A stretch of 64,000 nucleotides of DNA from Chloroflexota bacterium (GCA_002718455.1 PBER01000010.1:26016-90015); one strand, 5' to 3'; counted from the stretch's first letter, positions 44,175 to 54,314 are shown. The notes: generated by a model from the sequence alone, not told the origin. Numbers and translations are program-made.

Positions 44175-44668
44175 TATTTTAATTTCTGAATGAATATTGC
44201 ATCGAAAATATAAATCCCTATTGCAATTGTTATTGAGGAGTCTGCAATATTAAAAACAGGCCACCATCCTACATCTATAAAATCATTAACATAACCAAAT
44301 CTTATTCTATCTAAAATATTACCAAGAGCTCCACCTACAACTAGGCCTGAAAATATTCTGATCAATATCCTGGGCTTATCAATAGTAAACAAATATATTA
44401 TTAATATAGATGCGATAATTAGCGATAGGATTAATAAGATAATCCCGAAATTTTCAAATAAACTAAAAGCCATTCCAGTATTTCTAGCATAAGTTATCCT
44501 AATTATTCCTTCTGCAGGAATGGATTCTCCTAGTGACATATTTTTATAAACTGAATATTTTGTTATTTGGTCTGATATAAATACAAACAAAAAGACAGGA
44601 AAAATATATTTGTCCTTAAATACCCAAGAGTGAACTATTTTACGAAAAAACATCATTAATAAATTCAT
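44174..44668 (-). CDS. lspA: Lipoprotein signal peptidase
   Basis: A 164-residue four-helix membrane protease of 14-16 kDa core size. NTGMAFSLFENFG, GGALGNILDRIRFGYVNDFID and FNIADSSI carry the conserved residues including the two catalytic Asp residues. It cleaves prolipoprotein signal peptides after lipidation. It is translationally coupled to the pseudouridine synthase gene. Confidence 0.95.
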   Translation of the reverse strand: MNLLMMFFRKIVHSWVFKDKYIFPVFLFVFISDQITKYSVYKNMSLGESIPAEGIIRITYARNTGMAFSLFENFGIILLILSLIIASILIIYLFTIDKPRILIRIFSGLVVGGALGNILDRIRFGYVNDFIDVGWWPVFNIADSSITIAIGIYIFDAIFIQKLK

Positions 44669-44682
44669 ATTTATTTATTTTA

Positions 44683-44688
44683 ATTATA
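44683..44688 (-). promoter_or_regulatory. Candidate -10 box for lspA
   Basis: TATAAT on the minus strand lies 14 bases before the lspA ATG. It overlaps a TATAAT on the plus strand (44685-44690), so the lspA-ltaE gap may hold two divergent, overlapping promoters. No ribosome site precedes lspA. Confidence 0.35.
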
Positions 44689-44710
44689 ATCTTAATTATA
44701 TTCTTATAGA

Positions 44711-44716
44711 TATGAT
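44711..44716 (+). promoter_or_regulatory. Candidate -10 box close to the threonine aldolase start
   Basis: TATGAT ends seven bases before the ATG, consistent with a leaderless transcript. A competing TATAAT at 44685-44690 would give a leader of about 27 bases, so this call is weak. Confidence 0.3.
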
Positions 44717-44723
44717 GTAAAAA

Positions 44724-45764
44724 ATGGGGGAAACTTTGTTAATTGATCTAAGATCTGATACTGTAACTAAACCTTCGCCAGATATGAGAAAAGCCATGGC
44801 TGAAGCAGAAGTTGGAGATGATGTTTATGGAGATGATCCTACTGTAAATGCGCTAGAAGAAAAAGCAGCTGAGTTGTTTGGTAAAGAATCAGCCCTTTTT
44901 GTTACATCAGGAACTCAAGGCAATTTAGTTTCTGTTTTATCACAAACAGGTAGAGGTGATGAGATTATACTTGGGAACCAATCACATATTTATAGTTCTG
45001 AGGCAGGTGGTGTATCTGTATTAGGAGGAGTGGTAATGTATCCTCTTGAAACTAATCAAAATGGAACTATTGATATTCAAAAAATAAAAGATGCTGTCAA
45101 AGGAGATGATTATCATAAACCTCGTACAAAACTATTTTCTTTTGAGAATTCTCATAATTGGTCAAGTGGTAGACCTATAAACAAATTAGATTCTGACAAA
45201 ATGGCTAAAGCAGCTAAAGAAGTAGGTTTAAGAGTTCATGTTGATGGAGCAAGAATCTTTAATTCAGCAGTATCTTTGGGGATCCCCGTAAAAGAGTTAA
45301 CAGAAAATGTAGATTCAGTTACTTTTTGCTTATCTAAGGGTTTAGGATGTCCTATAGGTAGTGTAATTGTCGGCGAAAAGGATCAAATTATTGAAGCTAG
45401 AAGAGTAAGAAAAATTCTCGGATCCGCCATGAGACAAGTAGGAGTTATAGCTTCGTGTGGAATTGTAGCATTAGATACAATGATTGAACGATTAGAGGAT
45501 GATCATGAAAACGCTAAAAAATTAGCCATTGGTTTATCTGAGATGGATATTATTGAAATAGATGCTGATAATATTTATACAAATCTTGTGAGATTCAAAA
45601 TCACTAATCAAAAAGGATTTGAATTTGCAGAAAAACTTAAAGAATATGGAGTGCATATTAATGGTGGTGAATCTGATTTAAGAATGGTTACCCATTATGG
45701 GATTGAATCAAGTGATATCGATAAAACTATTGAAGCAGTTTCAAAAGCTGTAAATGTAATTTAA
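44724..45764 (+). CDS. ltaE: Low-specificity threonine aldolase
   Basis: A 346-residue fold-type I PLP enzyme cleaving threonine or allo-threonine to glycine and acetaldehyde. DLRSDTVTKPSPDMRKAM and VGDDVYGDDPTVNALEEKAAELFGKE at the start and the PLP site FCLSKGLGCPIGSV near residue 198 are diagnostic. Its stop shares a TTAA tetramer with the rarA stop on the other strand. Confidence 0.93.
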   Translation: MGETLLIDLRSDTVTKPSPDMRKAMAEAEVGDDVYGDDPTVNALEEKAAELFGKESALFVTSGTQGNLVSVLSQTGRGDEIILGNQSHIYSSEAGGVSVLGGVVMYPLETNQNGTIDIQKIKDAVKGDDYHKPRTKLFSFENSHNWSSGRPINKLDSDKMAKAAKEVGLRVHVDGARIFNSAVSLGIPVKELTENVDSVTFCLSKGLGCPIGSVIVGEKDQIIEARRVRKILGSAMRQVGVIASCGIVALDTMIERLEDDHENAKKLAIGLSEMDIIEIDADNIYTNLVRFKITNQKGFEFAEKLKEYGVHINGGESDLRMVTHYGIESSDIDKTIEAVSKAVNVI

Positions 45765-47080
45765 GTGTCTTTCCAAAGCTGTTCAAATTTTTCTTTTAAT
45801 CTTTTCTCTGTTCCTAGATCTTTAGGGGCATAAAATCTTTTGTTTGAAAGGTTTTTAGGGAAGTTGTTTTGTCTGATGAACCCTTCTTTAGAATTATGGT
45901 CGTATTCGTATCCCTTACCTGCTCCAAATTCTTTATCTAAATCTGTGACAGCATTTATAAGATGCAAAGGGACTTCAGTTATAGGATTATTAGTAACTTC
46001 TGAAAGTGCGGAATTTATTGCTTTATATGAAGAATTGCTTTTATCGCAAAGGGCTAGGTAAATAGTAGCATTTGCTAAAGGGATTCTTGCTTCGGGCATA
46101 CCAATCTTACTCACTGCATCAAAAGCTGCATTTGCTATTATCATCGCATTTGGATTTGCTAACCCAACATCTTCAGATGCACTTATAATTAATCGTCTTG
46201 CAATAAATACTGGATCTTCTCCGTTCTTTAGCATTCTAGCAAGATAATATATTGCAGCATTAGGATCTGAACCACGAATTGATTTTATAAACGCAGAAAT
46301 ATTATTGTAATGATTGGAGCTGTTTTTATCGTAAATATTTTGATTTTCTAATAATATTTTTACTGTGGGCGCTTCAATCTTTTTTTCATTCTTTTTTGAA
46401 ATTGTTGACATGATAGATAGTTCCAAAGTATCTAAAGCTTTCCTAGCATCACCATTTGATCCGTTTATAATCAAATCAAGAACATCGTCGTTCAATATTA
46501 TTTTTTCAATAGAAATACTAATTTCTTTATCACTCAGTGCTTTATTTATTAGAGATTTTATAGAATCACTACTATGTGGAGTGAATCTGAAAATTTTGAC
46601 TCTTGAAATGAGAGGGTTTATTATTGAAAAACCTGGGTTTTCTGTTGTAGCTCCGATTAATACAATTACCCCATTTTCTACTAACGGTAACAGAGTATCT
46701 TGTTGACTTTTAGAAAAACGATGAATTTCATCTAAAAATAGGATTGTTTTGTTATTATTTGCTCTTGTTCTATTATTTATAACTTCATCAGATATTTTTC
46801 TAATGTCTGATAGCCCAGCAGAAACAGCAGACATCGACCTGAAATTCATTCCAACCTCTTCAGCTATTAGCTGAGCTAAAGTAGTTTTACCGGTTCCTGG
46901 TGGTCCCCAGAAAATCATTGATGGAATAGTTTTATTTTTTATAAGATTAATTAGGATTTCACCTTGTTTCATTAAATGTTCTTGCCCCAAAAAATCTTTC
47001 ATCTTTTTTGGCCTCATTCGTGTAGACAATGGTGATTGAGATAATAATTCTTTTCTTATATTGTGTTCAAATAAATTCAT
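45761..47080 (-). CDS. rarA: Replication-associated recombination protein A
   Basis: A 439-residue AAA+ ATPase of the MgsA/RarA/WRNIP1 family. RMRPKKMKDFLGQEHL, Walker A WGPPGTGKTTLAQ near residue 60, Walker B ILFLDEIHRFSKSQQD, and IGATTENPGFSIINPLISR sensor 1 are all seen, with the C-terminal tetramerisation region DPVFIARRLIISASEDVGLANP. It acts at stalled forks. It overlaps the selA stop by one base. Confidence 0.96.
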   Translation of the reverse strand: MNLFEHNIRKELLSQSPLSTRMRPKKMKDFLGQEHLMKQGEILINLIKNKTIPSMIFWGPPGTGKTTLAQLIAEEVGMNFRSMSAVSAGLSDIRKISDEVINNRTRANNNKTILFLDEIHRFSKSQQDTLLPLVENGVIVLIGATTENPGFSIINPLISRVKIFRFTPHSSDSIKSLINKALSDKEISISIEKIILNDDVLDLIINGSNGDARKALDTLELSIMSTISKKNEKKIEAPTVKILLENQNIYDKNSSNHYNNISAFIKSIRGSDPNAAIYYLARMLKNGEDPVFIARRLIISASEDVGLANPNAMIIANAAFDAVSKIGMPEARIPLANATIYLALCDKSNSSYKAINSALSEVTNNPITEVPLHLINAVTDLDKEFGAGKGYEYDHNSKEGFIRQNNFPKNLSNKRFYAPKDLGTEKRLKEKFEQLWKDT

Positions 47081-48435
47081 TATTTTTTAAAAAACATATT
47101 AATTTTTTCTATGAAATATTCATCATTGTCTTCAATTATTGTCCTTAAATCAAAAATCAATATATCTTTTTCAATTCTGCCTATGATAGGTATTTCTTGT
47201 TCTAATAAAAAACTTTCAATTTCTCGTATAATTTTTTTATTATTTAATACAATCCCTGCACTGTCAATATATGTGTCTGGGAATGTTCCTCCACCAATAG
47301 TAGATTTTATATTTTTGCTTGATTTAAAAAAATTCCCATTTATCTTTTTCTCTATAAACTTTGCTCTTTCAAATAACTCTTTTTGTGTTTTACGCAACAT
47401 GGACCAGAAAGGAATTTCCTCTTCATATTCTCCAGAAATATAATACAGAAGGGTTTGGTGTAGAATGCTAAGATTCAGTTTATCTATCCTTGCTGCTCGG
47501 CTTAATGGGAAATTATTTATTTTTTCAATATATTTTTTTTCTCCAACAATAATTCCCGCTTGAGGACCACCTAGCAACTTATCACCTGAAAATAAAGTAA
47601 TAGTAGCTCCTTCTTTGACACTCTCACTTACTGTTTTTTCCTCAGGTAACCCAAATTGAGAAGTATTTATTAATGCACCAGATCCTAAATCATGAATTAT
47701 GGGAATATTAGCTTTATTGCCAATTTTTGACAATTCGCGCATACTGACTTCTTCTGTAAATCCTTTTATTTTGTAATTTGATTTATGGACCTTTAAAATA
47801 GCTGCTGTATTTGCATTTATATTTTTTTCATAATCTGAAATGTAAGTTTTATTTGTTGTTCCAACATCTTTAATTGTCAAACCGGATAATTCAATTATTT
47901 CTGGAATTCTAAAACCCCCTCCTATCTCTACAGATTCTGATCTGGAAATCAATATTTCCTTGTTTTTACCTAAAGGTGCTAGAGAACATAGTAATGCCAT
48001 AGCATTATTATTAACCACAGTCCCTGATTCAGCTCCAGTTAAAATTGTTAATAGATTAGATATTCTCTCTGTTCTTTTGTTGCGTTTTTTATTCGATATA
48101 TTTAATTCAAGATCAGAGTAATCTGTAACGAGGGTTTCAATATTTTTTATTGCTTTTTTTGAAATTGGTGATCTACCTAAATTGGTATGTAAAAGTACAC
48201 CTGTGCCATTGATTACTTTGTTGAATTTTAAATTTTTTAATGTTTCCACATTTTGGACGATGTTATCAATGATTTGTTTTTCACTAATGACATTGTTTTT
48301 TTTATGGGCATTTTTTCTTAAATCTGCCAAATCTTTATTTATAATATCTTTAAGAATTACTTTATTGATTCTTAGGTTAGTTATTTTTTTATTTATTAAT
48401 ATTTTGTTAACACTAGGTATGTTTCTAAGGTTCAT
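47080..48435 (-). CDS. selA: L-seryl-tRNA(Sec) selenium transferase
   Basis: A 451-residue PLP enzyme that converts seryl-tRNA(Sec) to selenocysteyl-tRNA. It has the N-terminal tRNA-binding region (RNIPSVNKIL), GVLLHTNLGRSPIS near residue 95, VNNNAMALLCSLAPLGKNKEI, and FSGDKLLGGPQAGIIVG with the PLP Lys near residue 285. Length is normal. selB, selC and selD are not in the window; SelA implies that selenoproteins are made elsewhere in the genome. It overlaps rarA by one base. Confidence 0.95.
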   Translation of the reverse strand: MNLRNIPSVNKILINKKITNLRINKVILKDIINKDLADLRKNAHKKNNVISEKQIIDNIVQNVETLKNLKFNKVINGTGVLLHTNLGRSPISKKAIKNIETLVTDYSDLELNISNKKRNKRTERISNLLTILTGAESGTVVNNNAMALLCSLAPLGKNKEILISRSESVEIGGGFRIPEIIELSGLTIKDVGTTNKTYISDYEKNINANTAAILKVHKSNYKIKGFTEEVSMRELSKIGNKANIPIIHDLGSGALINTSQFGLPEEKTVSESVKEGATITLFSGDKLLGGPQAGIIVGEKKYIEKINNFPLSRAARIDKLNLSILHQTLLYYISGEYEEEIPFWSMLRKTQKELFERAKFIEKKINGNFFKSSKNIKSTIGGGTFPDTYIDSAGIVLNNKKIIREIESFLLEQEIPIIGRIEKDILIFDLRTIIEDNDEYFIEKINMFFKK

Positions 48436-48578
48436 CGCATTCTTTATTTATTCACATATTCTTCTTTTTTTATTCTATATCAATTGAATCAAAAGAAATA
48501 AAATTATATATTTGATTTGATTATGAAATAAATAATCCTATTTATTTCTAAACTTTAATATTAATTGGAGAATAATTA

Positions 48579-49427
48579 ATGGTCAAACAAACTTACAAAG
48601 AAGTTAATGCTGAAGAATATATAGTAGAAAAAGAACCTTTTTTTGTTCCCATTGCTGATGAGATCACAGTTTTTGAATCAGCATATAATCAGCGAATTCC
48701 AGTACTTCTTAAGGGACCTACAGGGACCGGAAAAACTAGATTTGTTGAATATATGGCATGGAAAATAAATAATAATAAAGGTTCTACCAAAGATGTTCCT
48801 TTGATAACCGTAGCATGCCACGAAGATTTAACTGCAAGTGATTTAGTTGGAAGATATTTATTAGATGCGAATGGTACCAGATGGATCGATGGTCCTCTTA
48901 CTCGATCGGTTAAATCTGGAGGAATATGTTATCTTGACGAGGTGGTTGAGGCAAGAAAAGATACGACTGTTATCATTCACCCATTAACTGATCATAGAAG
49001 AACTTTGACTATAGATAAATTAGGACAAGTTGTTGAAGCAGATGAAGGTTTTTTGTTGGTGGTTTCTTATAATCCTGGATATCAAAATGCTGTAAAGGAT
49101 CTGAAACATTCTACCCGTCAAAGATTTGTTGCTATTGAGTTTGATTTCCCTGATGTAGAAAGAGAAAGCAAAATAATATCTCATGAAGCTGGGGTTAAAA
49201 AAGACATTTCTGATCAACTGGCAATTTTGGGACAAAAAATCAGAAATCTTAAGGAACATGGATTAGAAGAAGGTGCTAGTACCAGACTGTTGATTTATGC
49301 GGCAAGATTAATTAAACAAGGGATTAGTCCTAAAAGAGCTTGCCAGGTTTCTTTGACTTGGGGAATTACTGATGAACTACAAATACAAGAAACTGTTGAT
49401 CAGATAGTATCGTCTATTTTTGAATAA
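48579..49427 (+). CDS. CbbQ/NirQ/NorQ-type AAA+ ATPase (MoxR class)
   Basis: A 282-residue MoxR-class ATPase. Walker A LLKGPTGTGKTRFVEYMA near residue 47, HEDLTASDLVGRYLL and Walker B GICYLDEVVEARKD near 115, and NPGYQN (sensor 1) near 168 fit the CbbQ/NorQ group, which acts with a VWA partner to remodel a metalloenzyme. GGAG precedes the ATG. The Nudix gene overlaps its end and the CbbO-like gene follows. Confidence 0.92.
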   Translation: MVKQTYKEVNAEEYIVEKEPFFVPIADEITVFESAYNQRIPVLLKGPTGTGKTRFVEYMAWKINNNKGSTKDVPLITVACHEDLTASDLVGRYLLDANGTRWIDGPLTRSVKSGGICYLDEVVEARKDTTVIIHPLTDHRRTLTIDKLGQVVEADEGFLLVVSYNPGYQNAVKDLKHSTRQRFVAIEFDFPDVERESKIISHEAGVKKDISDQLAILGQKIRNLKEHGLEEGASTRLLIYAARLIKQGISPKRACQVSLTWGITDELQIQETVDQIVSSIFE

Positions 49428-49998
49428 ATTGAACAATTCAGATAAGTATCATCAATTAAAAAAAGAAGTAACAAGTAGAAAATCTCAACTGATAAGTGAA
49501 AATAATGAAGAGTTGAGATTGGCCGCAGTGAGTATTCTTATAGAGAATGACAACAAAGATTATCCAATATATATGATTAAAAGAGCGGATGAAGGCGTAC
49601 ACGCTCTTGAATGGGCTTTTCCTGGGGGTAAATATGAACAAGAAGATGCAGATTTGCTTGATACTGCAAAAAGAGAAACTCATGAGGAAATAGGTATATC
49701 AAATGACTTTATTTCTTTTTGGGGACCTTTAGATCCCGTTTATACTTTAGGTACAGGGTGGAAAATCTTTCCCTTTATAGGGGTTGTAAAATCAGATATC
49801 AAAACTGTAAAGAATGAGGAAGAAATACAAGAAATAACTAAAATCCCATTATTTAAGTTGTTAGAATCTAAAAATAATAGATATGTTTCTTTTACAACAA
49901 ATAATGGTAGGATAGATTCTAAATCATACGTTTATGAAAATAAATTAATTTGGGGGGCATCCGCAAGAATAATATCTCAAATCAATAGTTTTATTTAA
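49420..49998 (+). CDS. Nudix hydrolase (CoA pyrophosphatase-like)
   Basis: A 192-residue Nudix protein. GGKYEQEDADLLDTAKRETHEEIGI is a CoA-diphosphatase-type Nudix box with Asp in place of the first Glu, as in NudL-like enzymes. The track's start TTG at 49420 overlaps the ATPase end by eight bases; the TTG at 49429 is an alternative. It is tightly packed between the CbbQ-like and CbbO-like genes. It probably hydrolyses CoA or another nucleotide diphosphate derivative. Confidence 0.85.
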   Translation: MNKLNNSDKYHQLKKEVTSRKSQLISENNEELRLAAVSILIENDNKDYPIYMIKRADEGVHALEWAFPGGKYEQEDADLLDTAKRETHEEIGISNDFISFWGPLDPVYTLGTGWKIFPFIGVVKSDIKTVKNEEEIQEITKIPLFKLLESKNNRYVSFTTNNGRIDSKSYVYENKLIWGASARIISQINSFI

Positions 49999-50001
49999 CA
50001 A

Positions 50002-53000
50002 ATGCCTAAATATGAACATACTAAAATCAAAAGATTATTAAAAGCTTATCCAAAAGAAGTTTCAGAAAACTATACCTATTCTCGAGGAATATTAGAAAAT
50101 AAATTACCAGAAGAAATTCTATCTAATTGGGAAAATGTTGGATTAAGTTTAGCACAGGAAAATACACATTCATGGGAATGTGCGCTATCTTTTTTTAAAG
50201 TGTCAGTTGAGGTACAACAGCATCTGCCTTCTGGTCAATTTATTGGCTGGTGTGACTCTGGACTTAAATTGACTAGAAAAAGTACTAAAATCTCCATTTC
50301 TTTTTTTGATTCAAGCCCAAAAACCATGACAAGATTAAGACCAAGATATATAGAAGATTGGGTTTCAAGGGTAGAGAGCCTCTATAAAGGTACCTGGAAA
50401 TCTACAATACTAACATGCAATGTTTTTGAATTAACACCAACTATTTTGGAAACTATTTCATTTGATCAATACTGTAAATTGATAGAATTTATCGAATCTT
50501 TATCTAATAGATCTTATGATATAGCAAGTGAAATATTAGAAACTTCAACCAAAATATTTTCAGTAAATTTTCCAGAAATCGATGATTTACTTCAACTATC
50601 AACATCCATTACTGAAGCAGAATGGAGAGATGTCAAACCAACATACGAAATTATCTTAAATCAAATAGTAAAGCTACCAAATGCAAATATAAAACTTATA
50701 TTTGATATGGCAAAAAGATTATTTGGATTGTCTGGTATACACATTTCAAATTTCTTTTCTATGATCATGAAAACTTTGGCATTAGTAAATAAAGATGATA
50801 GAGATGAAATTTTACATATGGTTCAACACGTAGTAAATAATGCCCCTTATGTAACAATGGATTTCTTGAAGAGCGTTCCTACTTTACTTGAAACATTGGA
50901 TTTAAATCAATTAGATCAATGGAAAAATAATGGGATTAGATTAGCTTTAGACCAGGATACAAACCCAACTCCAGCAAATCAATTTTTCAAATTAGAATCA
51001 AAAATGGCCAAAGATCTTATCGATAAAATCTCTTCAAGTGTTGAATTAAATAGAATCAAGGAATTGATGAAATTGTATTGTACAGGATTGTCTGGGGATG
51101 ATGTTTCAGTTGCGAATTCATCAAATCTTTCTGAAAAAAATATAGGGTGGACTCAATCAGATCTCCCAACATCAGATGGTAAAACTATTTATCTTCCAAA
51201 TGTAGTTAACAAATATCAAATAAAAGATCAAAACTTTGATTATTATAAAGTGATTGCTACTCATCAAGAAGCTCTATTGGAATTTGGAACATTTAAATAT
51301 GATCCTAAAATTAAACCAAAAAATAGAAAATCATTAAAAATTCACAATAGACTAAAAAAAGAGTTAAACGAATCACAAGAAGAACATGCGACTAGATTTG
51401 CAAAAGTGCTAAGAGCAATCCCTCCTTTTAGCTCAGATCCACAATTGGCATCTGATTTATTTGAAATAATTGAAAATTATAGAGTTGATCAGAAAATTAT
51501 TGATAAATATAAGGGATTAAGAAATGCTTTTATAAATGTTCAATACGAACAAGTCATTGAGCGTAAAAATTCATCTGAATTAAATGAACGCGAAGCAATG
51601 ATTGAAGAGATAATTAAATTTACCCTAGGTAAAAGAAAAAACTTCAAAATAAGACGCGGATTTACCAAAGAATTCAAGGCTATTATCGGGTACTTCTTGA
51701 CTTTGAAAAGAATAGATGGGAGTGTTGAAGATTCTATGACAGTTGCAGTTAGAACTTTTGATAGAATTGCTCGATTACCTAATAATGAACCTGTTCCAGA
51801 TGAAGAAATAGAAAATATAGATATAGACGAATCTGAAGAAGATAATTCTTCTGATGAATATGAGGATGAACAAAAAATCAATGAAATGATGAATTTTTTT
51901 GGAACTCCTGAATCTTCAGAAAATGGAGAATATGATGGTGATGAAATTTCACCTTCTGATGAATTAGAAGAGGAATACAATTCTCCAGAACCTGTTGAAT
52001 ATCAAGGAGATTTCAAGCCTGAGTTAGGTCAATTGTTAACGGAAATGTTGACAGTTGAAGGAGATGATATGCTTGGAGAAGGTGAAGAAATGCAGGGACT
52101 AACGCAAGAGCAAATTGAAGAATTAGTTAAAAATTCACCAGACTTAGAAACTAAAGAAGCTGATGAAAACTCTGAATTAGACTCTGAGGCTAACCAAGAA
52201 TTATTAGAAAACTTGATGAAAGAAATAAAAAATAGAGATTTGGATAATTCTTCATTTTCAGGTGGAGAACCACTACATTTTGATGAAGAGGGAGGACCTT
52301 TGGAGGCAACAGCTCCCGACACATTTACCTATGATGAATGGGACTTTAGAGATGTAGAATATAAACCTAATTGGTGTCTTTTGCATGAAAAAAAATTAGC
52401 TGACGGAGAAACAAACTTTTATAAAGAAACCTTAACGAACAATTCTTCACTCGTATATCAGATTAAAAAACAATTTGAATTAGTTTTTCCTGAAATGTAC
52501 CGTAAACAAAAGCGCCTTGAAGATGGTGAGGAGGCTGATCTCGATGCTGGAATCGAAGCACTTATAGATCTAAGATCTAATGTAACACCAGACGAAAAGA
52601 TATATTGGAGAAGGAATAAAACTGAACGTTCCGTTGCTGTAGCCTTACTTATTGATATGAGTGCTTCAACAGCTGAAGCTATAGATGATGGAACTAAGTC
52701 TTCGAATGATGATTGGGGAGCTCCTGATGATCCTGTAGAGTATATGGTGTGGTTAAGATCCAGACGAGCTGAAGGATTGAGAAGATCATATAAAAGAATA
52801 GTGGATGTTGAAAAAGAAGGAATTGTTCTAATGGTTAATTCTTTAGAAACACTTGGTGATGATTATGGAGTTTATGGATTTTCTGGGTACGGTAGAGAAA
52901 ACGTTGAATTTTACACAATAAAAGATTTAGATGAAAAATTTTCAGATACTGTTTCAGGAAGAATTGATAGAATTGCACCTTTGCATGCAACAAGAATGGG

Positions 53001-53319
53001 TCCTGCTATAAGACACACAATCTCTAAATTGGAAAATCATGAAGCAAGATCAAAGTTTATGTTTTTGATAACTGATGGAAGACCACAAGATCGCGGATAT
53101 TCACGTGAAGGAGTGGAAAAAGAATATGCTGTTTATGATACTCGTCAAGCATTATTGGAAGCTAAACAAAAAGGTATAGTTCCTTTTTGCTTAACTGTCG
53201 ACAAAGCTGGACATGATTATCTTAAAACTATGATGGATGATTTTTCATATGAAGTTCTTTCTGACATATCTATGCTACCTGCAAGATTACCTGAATTATA
53301 TAAAAATCTTACTTCATAG
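50002..53319 (+). CDS. CbbO/NorD-type VWA-domain activator, unusually large
   Basis: A 1105-residue partner of the CbbQ-type ATPase. The N-terminal part of about 590 residues is a helical-repeat-like region; residues about 600-770 are a long acidic stretch; the C-terminal domain from about 876 is a von Willebrand factor A domain with the MIDAS set DMSAS, ATRMG and TDGRPQD. CbbO and NorD proteins bind the client enzyme through this metal site while CbbQ supplies ATP power. Size exceeds usual CbbO (about 780). Neither rubisco nor NO reductase genes occur in the window, so the client is unknown. Confidence 0.9.
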   Translation: MPKYEHTKIKRLLKAYPKEVSENYTYSRGILENKLPEEILSNWENVGLSLAQENTHSWECALSFFKVSVEVQQHLPSGQFIGWCDSGLKLTRKSTKISISFFDSSPKTMTRLRPRYIEDWVSRVESLYKGTWKSTILTCNVFELTPTILETISFDQYCKLIEFIESLSNRSYDIASEILETSTKIFSVNFPEIDDLLQLSTSITEAEWRDVKPTYEIILNQIVKLPNANIKLIFDMAKRLFGLSGIHISNFFSMIMKTLALVNKDDRDEILHMVQHVVNNAPYVTMDFLKSVPTLLETLDLNQLDQWKNNGIRLALDQDTNPTPANQFFKLESKMAKDLIDKISSSVELNRIKELMKLYCTGLSGDDVSVANSSNLSEKNIGWTQSDLPTSDGKTIYLPNVVNKYQIKDQNFDYYKVIATHQEALLEFGTFKYDPKIKPKNRKSLKIHNRLKKELNESQEEHATRFAKVLRAIPPFSSDPQLASDLFEIIENYRVDQKIIDKYKGLRNAFINVQYEQVIERKNSSELNEREAMIEEIIKFTLGKRKNFKIRRGFTKEFKAIIGYFLTLKRIDGSVEDSMTVAVRTFDRIARLPNNEPVPDEEIENIDIDESEEDNSSDEYEDEQKINEMMNFFGTPESSENGEYDGDEISPSDELEEEYNSPEPVEYQGDFKPELGQLLTEMLTVEGDDMLGEGEEMQGLTQEQIEELVKNSPDLETKEADENSELDSEANQELLENLMKEIKNRDLDNSSFSGGEPLHFDEEGGPLEATAPDTFTYDEWDFRDVEYKPNWCLLHEKKLADGETNFYKETLTNNSSLVYQIKKQFELVFPEMYRKQKRLEDGEEADLDAGIEALIDLRSNVTPDEKIYWRRNKTERSVAVALLIDMSASTAEAIDDGTKSSNDDWGAPDDPVEYMVWLRSRRAEGLRRSYKRIVDVEKEGIVLMVNSLETLGDDYGVYGFSGYGRENVEFYTIKDLDEKFSDTVSGRIDRIAPLHATRMGPAIRHTISKLENHEARSKFMFLITDGRPQDRGYSREGVEKEYAVYDTRQALLEAKQKGIVPFCLTVDKAGHDYLKTMMDDFSYEVLSDISMLPARLPELYKNLTS

Positions 53320-53323
53320 TTTT

Positions 53324-54313
53324 TTATTGAAAAAATGAAAGAGTTTTATCCCCCCATTTTTTTTCTACGACAATTACATCTTTTGTTTCTTTAGCCACAA
53401 CATAATAACCAGTTTTATCTTCAGTAATATTTCCTATACTCATTGATGTGTTATATATGGTTCGATTTCCTTTAGAATCAAGAGAAACAGTTTTGATATC
53501 TATATATGGTGCATCGGGACCAAGTCCATACTCTTCGTAATCCTCTACAAACATTAAATTTAATTTCTCAGCTTTTAAAATTGATATTTCAGAAATATGT
53601 TGTACATTATTGATAATTAATTCTGAATCTGCTTCATTATCTCCATCACATGGATTCCCTTTTATTGGTAAAGCACATTCATGCCATTTTTCATCATTTT
53701 TATTTTTACCAAATGCTTTATAAATTTTGCTATTATTTATGAGTACAAATTCAATTGCTTCCAACGGGTCCAGTTCAAACATCCATGCAGGATAAGGAGG
53801 ATCTTCAATTAATCTTGAGAAAACTCCATACCAAGTATTATCTATCATTACTAGTTCTGTTTGGCCTTCCATATAAGCATAATTATTTATTCCATCAGGT
53901 GTCATATCACCTATGTAGAGTGTTCTTTTATCACCATTTTTTAGGTACAAAGTAATTTGTAAGTTGGGATCTTCTAAGCCATATTTAGATTTGTTATCTA
54001 TATCATCTGATAACGTTCTATATAGTTTTGGGCCTGCCAATAAATCTATGATTCCTCCCCATCTATAACTGTCTGCAGGAATTCCATCAAAATTATCAAA
54101 AAACCAATTATGATCAGTTCCTGAATGCCAGCTTAATGTTTTAGAACCCTTAGTTATAGATATATTTGTCAGATCCTGAGAGGATACTCTATAAAAAAAA
54201 GTACTTGTGTTTTTTTCATCTTCTTTTCCAATATCAGATTTGTAAATTAAAACTCCAAAAATGGATACCCAAGATAAAATGCAAATTAGTAATAATGAAA
54301 TTCTTAAATTCAT
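53324..54313 (-). CDS. DUF4340 domain-containing membrane-anchored protein
   Basis: A 329-residue protein with one N-terminal membrane segment (ISLLLICILSWVSIFGVLI) and an extracytoplasmic region with repeated DUF4340 features: YGLEDPNLQITLYLKNGDKRTLYIGDMT and YEEYGLGPDAP. DUF4340 proteins accompany Gld-type ABC systems. The gene lies one base after the GldG-like gene, so it is translated with it. Confidence 0.85.
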   Translation of the reverse strand: MNLRISLLLICILSWVSIFGVLIYKSDIGKEDEKNTSTFFYRVSSQDLTNISITKGSKTLSWHSGTDHNWFFDNFDGIPADSYRWGGIIDLLAGPKLYRTLSDDIDNKSKYGLEDPNLQITLYLKNGDKRTLYIGDMTPDGINNYAYMEGQTELVMIDNTWYGVFSRLIEDPPYPAWMFELDPLEAIEFVLINNSKIYKAFGKNKNDEKWHECALPIKGNPCDGDNEADSELIINNVQHISEISILKAEKLNLMFVEDYEEYGLGPDAPYIDIKTVSLDSKGNRTIYNTSMSIGNITEDKTGYYVVAKETKDVIVVEKKWGDKTLSFFQ

Positions 54314-54314
54314 T

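Noticed and set aside
51540-52322. Serine-rich antisense ORFs in the CbbO-like gene
   Set aside because: They arise from the acidic Glu/Asp codons read in reverse and have no ribosome site or family.
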